Shown here: piece by piece, positions 7,206 through 10,818 of the stretch
Layout of the letters: each line of letters starts with the position of its first letter
How positions within the stretch are numbered: the stretch's first letter is position 1
Source of the DNA: DASYSL01 sp036003365
GTDB taxonomy: Bacteria; Eisenbacteria; RBG-16-71-46; DASYSL01
Reading direction: 5' to 3'
NCBI GenBank assembly: GCA_036003365.1
Contig: DASYSL010000009.1
Location: 1 to 10,818, forward strand
Length of the DNA stretch: 10,818 bases
Translations under genes and position numbers: made by a program
The notes under the pieces: model-generated
Told to the model about the DNA's origin: nothing
Databases searched by the model: none
What the model saw: only the letters and a program-made list of their open reading frames with translations

Positions 7206-7211
7206 TAGCAT
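7206..7211 (+). promoter_or_regulatory. Probable -10 box for a leaderless transcript of the PLP-enzyme gene
   Basis: TAGCAT (TANNNT) ends exactly six bases before ATG 7218, which would put transcription initiation at or next to the start codon. No Shine-Dalgarno sequence is present in front of this ATG. The same element, spacing and a very similar downstream sequence (CTGCCC versus CCGCCC) precede the ligase gene. No convincing -35 box is seen. Confidence 0.5.
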
Positions 7212-7217
7212 CCGCCC

Positions 7218-8153
7218 ATGCCCCAGCTCGCGAGCCTTCTCGACGCGATCGGAAGCACGTCGCTCATACCGCTGCGCAAGATTCGCCCGGCGAACGGTGC
7301 TGCGATCCTGGTCAAGCTCGAGTGGGAAAATCCCACCGGCAGCATGAAGGACCGCATGGCGCTGGCCGTGATCTCGCGCGCCGAAGCCGACGGCCGTCTC
7401 GCGCCCGGCGGCTCCGTGGTCGAGTACACGGGCGGCAGCACGGGCGCTTCCCTCGCCTTGGTGTGCGCCATCAAGGGCTATCGCATCCGCATCGTCACCT
7501 CCGACGCCTTCAGCCGCGAGAAGCGCGACCAGATGGCCGCCTATGGGGCCGAGCTGACGCTGGTGGAGAGCGAAGACGGCAAGACGACCAAGAAGCTCAT
7601 CCTCGACATGATCGAGAAAGCGCGCGAGCTGGCGGCGGCGCCCGGCGTGTACTGGACGAATCAGCTCGAGAACCAGGACGCCATCGCCGGCTATCACGCC
7701 CTGGGCGAGGAGGTCTGGGCTCAAACGGGAGGCAAGATCGACGCCTTCGTGCAAAGCGTGGGCACCGCCGCTTCACTGCGCGGCGCGGGCACCGTGCTGA
7801 AGCGCCACTCTTCCGGCATGCGCGTGGTCGCCGTCGAGCCCGCCGAGTCGGCGGTGCTGAGCGGCGGCGCACCCGGGCCGCACAAGATCGAAGGCATCGG
7901 TGTCGGTTACGTGCCGCCACTTTGGGATGCGAGCCTGGTCGACGACATCGTTGCCGTGAAGACCGAGGATGCCAAAGCGATGGCGCGCCGCCTGGCGCGC
8001 GAGGAGGGCATCTTCGCCGGCACCTCGTCGGGCGCCAACGTGATCGCGGCGCTGCGGGTGGCGGAGCGCATGGGCTCGGGCGCGCAGGTGGTCACGCTCA
8101 TGGTCGACTCCGGTCTCAAGTATCTCAACACGGACGTGTACCGAAACTCATGA
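7218..8153 (+). CDS. Cysteine synthase-family PLP-dependent enzyme (fold type II), variant loops
   Basis: A 311-residue fold-type II PLP enzyme of the cysteine synthase/cystathionine beta-synthase group. The Schiff-base lysine is K44 in NPTGSMKDR (38-46). The loop that is usually TSGNTG reads TGGSTG (71-76). The PLP-phosphate loop that is usually GTGGTxxG reads GTAASLRG (182-189). EGIGVGYVPP (225-234), GTSSGAN (268-274) and VDSGLKYLNTDVY (296-308, S298 being the expected pyridine-nitrogen contact) complete the fold. Canonical enzymes make cysteine from O-acetylserine and sulfide. The loop changes suggest a paralogue with a different acceptor or donor, so the exact reaction is open. Length is normal and no CBS or ACT domain follows. 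Start ATG 7218 lacks a ribosome binding site but has a TANNNT box six bases upstream. The stop overlaps the next gene's start as ATGA. Confidence 0.88.
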   Translation: MPQLASLLDAIGSTSLIPLRKIRPANGAAILVKLEWENPTGSMKDRMALAVISRAEADGRLAPGGSVVEYTGGSTGASLALVCAIKGYRIRIVTSDAFSREKRDQMAAYGAELTLVESEDGKTTKKLILDMIEKARELAAAPGVYWTNQLENQDAIAGYHALGEEVWAQTGGKIDAFVQSVGTAASLRGAGTVLKRHSSGMRVVAVEPAESAVLSGGAPGPHKIEGIGVGYVPPLWDASLVDDIVAVKTEDAKAMARRLAREEGIFAGTSSGANVIAALRVAERMGSGAQVVTLMVDSGLKYLNTDVYRNS

Positions 8154-8956
8154 GCCTGAGCGATCGCTGGGACGCAGGCGATTCCTACGAGCGCTACATC
8201 GGGCGCTGGAGCCGGCGCGTGGCGCTCGACTTCGTGACCTGGCTGCAGTGCCCGCCCGGGCTCTCCTGGCTCGATGTCGGCTGCGGGACGGGGGCCCTTT
8301 CGGCCGCCGTCCTCGAGCGCGCTCAACCCTCGGCGATGTTCGCCGTCGAGCCCTCGGATGGATTCCGCCGAACGGCGAAAGCAAACCTCGGCGAGCGCGC
8401 CACCGTGCTGGCGGGCGATGCCGCTTCGCTTCCACTCGAGAATGCCGCGGTCGATGCGGTGGTGTCCGGGCTCGTCCTGAACTTCGTCCCCGATCGCGCG
8501 GCGGCGCTCCAGGAGATGAAGCGCGTGACGCGCCCCGGCGGCACGATCGCGGGCTATGTCTGGGATTACGCCGGCAAGATGGAATTCCTGCGCGCCTTCT
8601 GGGATGTCGCCGGCGAAGTCGATCCAGTCGCGCGCGACCTCGACGAAGCCACGCGGTTTCCGCTATGTGGCGCGGAGCCATTGCGCGCCATGTTCGAATC
8701 CGGCGCGCTCGCCGACGTCGACGTGAGACCGATCGACATTCCGACTCCGTTCGCATCCTTCGACGAGCTGTGGCAGCCCTTCCTCGGCGGCCAAGGCCCG
8801 GCGCCCACGTACGTGGCGTCTTTGAGCCCGCAGGATCGCGAGAGATTGCGTGAGCGCCTTCGCCTCGCGTTGCCCGTCGCTCCCGACGGATCGATCTCGC
8901 TCATGGCGCGCGCCTGGGCGGCGCGCGGGAAGCTGGCGATGCGGGCGGGAATCTAG
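8150..8956 (+). CDS. Class I SAM-dependent methyltransferase (Methyltransf_11 type)
   Basis: A 268-residue cytoplasmic methyltransferase. The opening RWDAGDSYERYIGRWSRRVA (6-25) is the YExYxGRWSR lead-in of a widespread bacterial methyltransferase group. SAM site: WLDVGCGTGAL (40-50), acidic E67 in FAVEPSD (64-70), and D90 in AGDAASLPLE (88-97). SGLVLNFVPD (106-115) and VTRPGGTIAGYVWDY (126-140) complete the fold. A C-terminal extension (about 145-268) includes an FASFDELWQPFLGG segment and closes over the substrate in relatives. The substrate is unknown. The ATG at 8150 overlaps the TGA of the PLP enzyme (ATGA), giving translational coupling and suggesting a shared pathway. The frame remains open upstream inside the PLP gene, but that stretch is Arg/Gly/His-rich shadow sequence, so 8150 is the start. 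No ribosome binding site of its own beyond the coupled stop. Confidence 0.9.
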   Translation: MSLSDRWDAGDSYERYIGRWSRRVALDFVTWLQCPPGLSWLDVGCGTGALSAAVLERAQPSAMFAVEPSDGFRRTAKANLGERATVLAGDAASLPLENAAVDAVVSGLVLNFVPDRAAALQEMKRVTRPGGTIAGYVWDYAGKMEFLRAFWDVAGEVDPVARDLDEATRFPLCGAEPLRAMFESGALADVDVRPIDIPTPFASFDELWQPFLGGQGPAPTYVASLSPQDRERLRERLRLALPVAPDGSISLMARAWAARGKLAMRAGI

Positions 8957-9125
8957 CCGCAGCCAGCCTGAGATGCCGACCTCGCGATGGGGAATTCCCG
9001 CGCGGGGCCACCCCCGGATCCCTCCGAAAAAACCCTTCGATTCTCTGAATCGCTACGATACGTAGCGTATCGAAGTGAATGGACGATCCGCGTCCCCAGG
9101 ATTCGCCAAGGACCCATCACCCTCC
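8957..9125 (+). promoter_or_regulatory. Intergenic region with nested palindromes, probable promoter/operator of the secreted-protein gene
   Basis: No coding sequence is supported here. Near the left end are two overlapping short palindromes, GGGAATTCCC (8990-8999) and CCCGCGCGGG (8997-9006), perhaps part of the end of the upstream transcript. The right part holds CGATTC-tct-GAATCG (9038-9052), then two interlocked 7-bp inverted repeats: CGCTACG/CGTAGCG (9051-9057, 9061-9067) and CGATACG/CGTATCG (9056-9062, 9066-9072), enclosed by TTCGAT (9036-9041) and ATCGAA (9069-9074). Such density of dyads upstream of a gene with a good ribosome binding site suggests an operator or a structured leader. 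No clear -35/-10 pair is visible. Confidence 0.45.
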
Positions 9126-9131
9126 AAGGAG
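9126..9131 (+). promoter_or_regulatory. Ribosome binding site fixing the start of the secreted-protein gene
   Basis: AAGGAG with nine bases to ATG 9141. The frame is open upstream to an ATG at 9075, but only the start at 9141 gives an N-terminal signal peptide and a Shine-Dalgarno site. Confidence 0.75.
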
Positions 9132-9140
9132 ATTCGACCC

Positions 9141-9635
9141 ATGAAGCGCTTCACACTCGCCTTGTTCGCGGCCGGCGCGCTCGCCGCGCCTGCTTTCGCC
9201 CATGCGCAGAATGGACGGTTCATCGACTTCCCCCTCGTCGTCGTCGGCAACGCGATCGAGATCACGGGGGGCGGGACCGTGAACCCGCAGACCGGCCTGC
9301 AGCGGACAGGAGGCCAGTTCCGGGCCGTCCAGGACATCACTGCGGGCCCTCTGAAGGGGCTCAGGGCGGGAGATGGCGTGCGCTGGGAGGCGGCGGAGTT
9401 CCTTCCCTCGGCGCCGTTCAAGTGCGTCGGTTCGGAAACCGCCAAGACCGTGTTGAGCGGACACGACACGATCGTGATGAAGGTCAACTTCTTCACGCGC
9501 GGCGACGGCAACACTCCTTCGTTCACAGCCAACGTGTTCGTCTCGACCGAGGACCAGGATTCGGATCAGCCGGGCTTCCAGAATGTGTGGATTCAGGGCG
9601 TGGGCTGCGGCGAAGCTCAGGTGGACATCCGCTAG
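9141..9635 (+). CDS. Small secreted protein of unknown family
   Basis: A 164-residue protein with a clear Sec signal peptide: MKR, then a hydrophobic core (4-18), then PAFAHAQ with likely cleavage after A22 (AHA|Q). This points to the periplasm or outside the cell. The mature part of about 142 residues has no membrane helix. It is rich in Gly/Thr/Val and alternating beta-like stretches (FPLVVVGNAIEIT, 30-42; DTIVMKVNFFTRG, 109-121; TANVFVSTED, 129-138), so an all-beta domain is likely. Only two cysteines remain, C95 and C156, well placed for one disulfide. VNPQTGLQRTGGQF (47-60) and AGPLKGLRAGDGVRWEA (68-84) look like conserved loops, but I recognise no family or catalytic motif. The gene stands alone on the plus strand, with its own AAGGAG site, palindromic upstream region and a strong downstream hairpin, which indicates its own transcription unit. 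Function is not assigned. Confidence 0.8.
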   Translation: MKRFTLALFAAGALAAPAFAHAQNGRFIDFPLVVVGNAIEITGGGTVNPQTGLQRTGGQFRAVQDITAGPLKGLRAGDGVRWEAAEFLPSAPFKCVGSETAKTVLSGHDTIVMKVNFFTRGDGNTPSFTANVFVSTEDQDSDQPGFQNVWIQGVGCGEAQVDIR

Positions 9636-9644
9636 AAGGAAACC

Positions 9645-9702
9645 AGCGCCCGAGGCGACGGAGCTTCGCTGCTGCGGAGAGCGAAGCCCGCGCTCGGGCG
9701 CT
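9645..9702. terminator. Long two-stage hairpin between convergent genes, bidirectional terminator
   Basis: Outer stem AGCGCCCGAG (9645-9654) with CTCGGGCGCT (9693-9702) is perfect over 10 bp. An inner stem GCTTCGCT (9663-9670) with AGCGAAGC (9680-9687) closes a 9-base loop. On the plus strand ATTGCTTT follows; on the minus strand TGGTTTCCTT follows. Both are T-rich for this genome. It sits in the 79-base gap between the secreted-protein stop and the DinB-family stop, so it probably ends both transcripts. Confidence 0.8.
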
Positions 9703-9714
9703 ATTGCTTTGCGC

Positions 9715-10266
9715 CTAGATCGAAGGAGGCGTGATCCCCATCATGCGCAGGTACATGTTGAGCTGAGCGCGGTGATGGATCTCGTGCTCCTGCAGATGAT
9801 CCAGCATCCAGTGGATCGTGTACTGGCGTTCCACGCCGTCGTGGGCCCGGTAGGTGATGACCTTGCCCAGCTCGGCGACCGGCTTGTCGAGCCACTCCTG
9901 CACGCGCGCGTGCGACTTCTCGAGCAGGGCACGCACGGCGGCGTGATCCGGGGCGTCGATGATGGTCTTGTAACCCTCGCCGTTGGGGAGCTCGACCACC
10001 CACTCTTCGTCCTTCTTGCCGCCGACGATGTTCATCCAGCTGTGCTCGGCCTCGGCGATGTGCAGGAGCGTCTGGTGCGCGGTGAGCATGCTGGGCTGTG
10101 GCTTGTAGTCGAAGCGGTCGGCCGGGAGCGCGTCGAGTGCCAGGAGGAGGTAGGGGCGAAACTGGCCGTCCCAATACGGAAATTGTGAGCGGATCGTTCC
10201 CGGGAAATCGTTCGCGGAGCGCAAGCGGCTCGCGGCGCGCATCTCGGTGATGGTCATGGTGGACAT
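9715..10266 (-). CDS. DinB family putative metalloenzyme (DUF664-like four-helix bundle)
   Basis: A 183-residue protein of the DinB/YfiT four-helix-bundle superfamily. Expected metal ligands are a helix-2 histidine (H64 or H69 within LTAHQTLLHIAEAEHSW) and the C-terminal pair H161/H165 in LQEHEIHHRAQLNMYLRMMG (158-177), the usual HxxxH-R-x-Q signature. P46-to-Y54 of ALPADRFDYKP is the typical linker after helix 1. Members use a divalent metal; known ones include thiol transferases and mycothiol-dependent isomerases, while many have no known substrate. This is not DNA polymerase IV despite the name (DinB of Bacillus, not of E. coli). ATG 10266 has GGAGGG six bases upstream (10273-10278 on the other strand), which supports this start over M4. 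It is divergent from the ligase with a 53-base gap and convergent with the secreted-protein gene. Function beyond family is not assigned. Confidence 0.88.
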   Translation of the reverse strand: MSTMTITEMRAASRLRSANDFPGTIRSQFPYWDGQFRPYLLLALDALPADRFDYKPQPSMLTAHQTLLHIAEAEHSWMNIVGGKKDEEWVVELPNGEGYKTIIDAPDHAAVRALLEKSHARVQEWLDKPVAELGKVITYRAHDGVERQYTIHWMLDHLQEHEIHHRAQLNMYLRMMGITPPSI

Positions 10267-10272
10267 GGAAAT

Positions 10273-10278
10273 CCCTCC
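10273..10278 (-). promoter_or_regulatory. Ribosome binding site of the DinB-family gene
   Basis: GGAGGG on the minus strand with six bases before ATG 10266. It selects M1 rather than the in-frame M4. Confidence 0.75.
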
Positions 10279-10307
10279 TTGCAGATGGCCGATCTTCTCA
10301 CAGGTCG

Positions 10308-10313
10308 TATGCT
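10308..10313 (+). promoter_or_regulatory. Probable -10 box for a leaderless transcript of the DNA ligase gene
   Basis: TATGCT (TANNNT) ends six bases before ATG 10320, and no Shine-Dalgarno sequence is present. Spacing and flanking bases repeat those in front of the PLP-enzyme gene at 7218. No clear -35 box is visible. Confidence 0.5.
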
Positions 10314-10319
10314 CTGCCC

Positions 10320-10818
10320 ATGCTCCTGGCCGAGCTGGTCGAAACCTCGGGTCGCATCACCGCCACGCCGGCGCGCCTGGAGAAGGTGGCGCTGATCGCG
10401 GATCTCTTGCGGCGGGCGGCCCCCGACGAGATCCCGGTCGTGACTGCGTTTCTGTCGGGCCGCTTGCGCCAGGGTCGCATCGGTCTCGGCTGGGCGGCGT
10501 TCGACGAGGCATCGCGCGCGCCCGCCGATGAGAATCTCGATCTGTTCGCAGGCGCGGACTCGCCGCCCACGATTCTCGAGGTCGATCGCGCGTTCGAGCA
10601 GCTCACGAAGCTGACCGGCCCACGCTCGGCGCAGGCGCGCACGCGCGTGCTGGGCGAATTGATGCGGCGGGTGACGCCCGCGGAGCGTGATTTTCTGATC
10701 CGTCTGGCTCTGGGTGAGCTTCGCCAGGGAGCGCTGGCGGGTGTGATGGAGGAGGCCATCGCGCAAGCCTCCGCGTTGCCTGCCGACTCGATTCGCCGCG
10801 CCGTCATGCTGGCAGGCG
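10320..10818 (+). CDS. ATP-dependent DNA ligase, N-terminal domain (mycobacterial LigB-like), 3' truncated by window edge
   Basis: An open frame of 166 codons runs off the end of the window. It matches the N-terminal DNA-binding domain of ATP-dependent DNA ligases (DNA_ligase_A_N), closest in pattern to mycobacterial LigB. Key stretches are MLLAELVETSGRITATPARL (1-20), KVALIADLLRRAAPDEIP (22-39), FLSGRLRQGRIGLGWA (43-58), and LALGELRQGALAGVM (133-147) followed by EEAIAQASALPADSIRRAVM. The twice-used (G/S)xLRQGxxG pattern is typical of this all-helical domain, which grips the nicked duplex. The adenylation domain with the KxDG lysine and the OB fold would follow outside the window, so activity cannot be judged. 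The start is ATG 10320: no ribosome binding site, but a TANNNT box six bases upstream suggests a leaderless mRNA. Such ligases seal nicks during repair alongside the replicative NAD-dependent enzyme. It is divergent from the DinB-family gene. Confidence 0.9.
   Translation, partial: MLLAELVETSGRITATPARLEKVALIADLLRRAAPDEIPVVTAFLSGRLRQGRIGLGWAAFDEASRAPADENLDLFAGADSPPTILEVDRAFEQLTKLTGPRSAQARTRVLGELMRRVTPAERDFLIRLALGELRQGALAGVMEEAIAQASALPADSIRRAVMLAG

Noticed and set aside
5994..7754. A 586-codon minus-strand frame overlapping the NnrS-family gene and running under the PLP-enzyme gene
   Set aside because: Arg/Ala/Gly/Pro-rich shadow without membrane helices or motifs. Only its internal ATG at 7160 near a ribosome binding site is noted as a separate oddity.
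7181..8149. Upstream extension of the second methyltransferase frame through the PLP-enzyme gene
   Set aside because: The extension encodes Arg/His/Gly-rich non-protein-like sequence, while the ATGA-coupled start at 8150 gives the family's normal N-terminus and length.
9075..9140. A longer N-terminus for the secreted protein starting at ATG 9075
   Set aside because: It would bury the signal peptide and lies over the ribosome binding site AAGGAG that serves ATG 9141.
9715..10266. DinB as DNA polymerase IV
   Set aside because: The protein is 183 residues with an HxxxH helical-bundle signature and no polymerase motifs; the shared name is historical.

Overview
The window is strongly GC-rich bacterial DNA. 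It has tightly packed genes, little intergenic space, G/C-biased third codon positions and long accidental open frames opposite real genes. I see no tRNA, rRNA, IS element, CRISPR array or phage gene. The mix of a metabolite:H+ symporter, an HdeD-like membrane protein, NnrS, a TM0106-type nuclease-helicase, DinB and a mycobacterial-LigB-like ATP-dependent ligase fits a high-GC soil or sediment bacterium. Gemmatimonadota, Eisenbacteria, Methylomirabilota/Rokubacteria, Acidobacteriota or Myxococcota are all possible; the sequence alone does not choose among them.

Layout, left to right. (A) Plus strand, 2-2635: the 3' part of a SAM methyltransferase, a 12-helix MHS-type MFS transporter that starts at a TTG overlapping the methyltransferase stop, then an HdeD/DUF308 membrane protein with its own strong ribosome binding site. 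(B) Minus strand, read from 7156 down to 2723: an NnrS-family membrane protein followed after 21 bases by a 1086-residue protein joining a RecB-type nuclease with predicted Fe-S cysteines, an RNase H-like DEDD exonuclease fold and an SF1 helicase. Units A and B converge on a compact triple-hairpin region at 2660-2716. (C) Plus strand, 7218-8956: a cysteine-synthase-fold PLP enzyme with altered cofactor and substrate loops, translationally coupled (ATGA) to a second SAM methyltransferase. (D) Plus strand, 9141-9635: a small secreted protein of no recognised family, preceded by unusual nested palindromes. (E) Minus strand, 10266-9715: a DinB-family putative metalloenzyme, convergent with D across a long two-stage hairpin. 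(F) Plus strand, 10320 to the edge: the N-terminal domain of an ATP-dependent DNA ligase.

How the genes work together. The clearest functional pairing is the coupled PLP enzyme plus methyltransferase, which could act on a shared sulfur or amino-acid substrate (inference). The NnrS/nuclease-helicase pair is co-directional and probably co-transcribed, but no shared role is evident. The ligase and the nuclease-helicase are both DNA-processing enzymes, but they lie in separate units.

Most notable for follow-up: the multi-domain nuclease-helicase with an apparently intact set of motifs; the PLP enzyme with non-canonical loops; the interlocking palindromes at 9036-9074; two starts with identical TANNNT-N6-ATG leaderless-type architecture; and the alternative-pairing hairpins between convergent genes. 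I found no convincing new multi-gene system. The window looks mainly like a chromosomal core/accessory mix.
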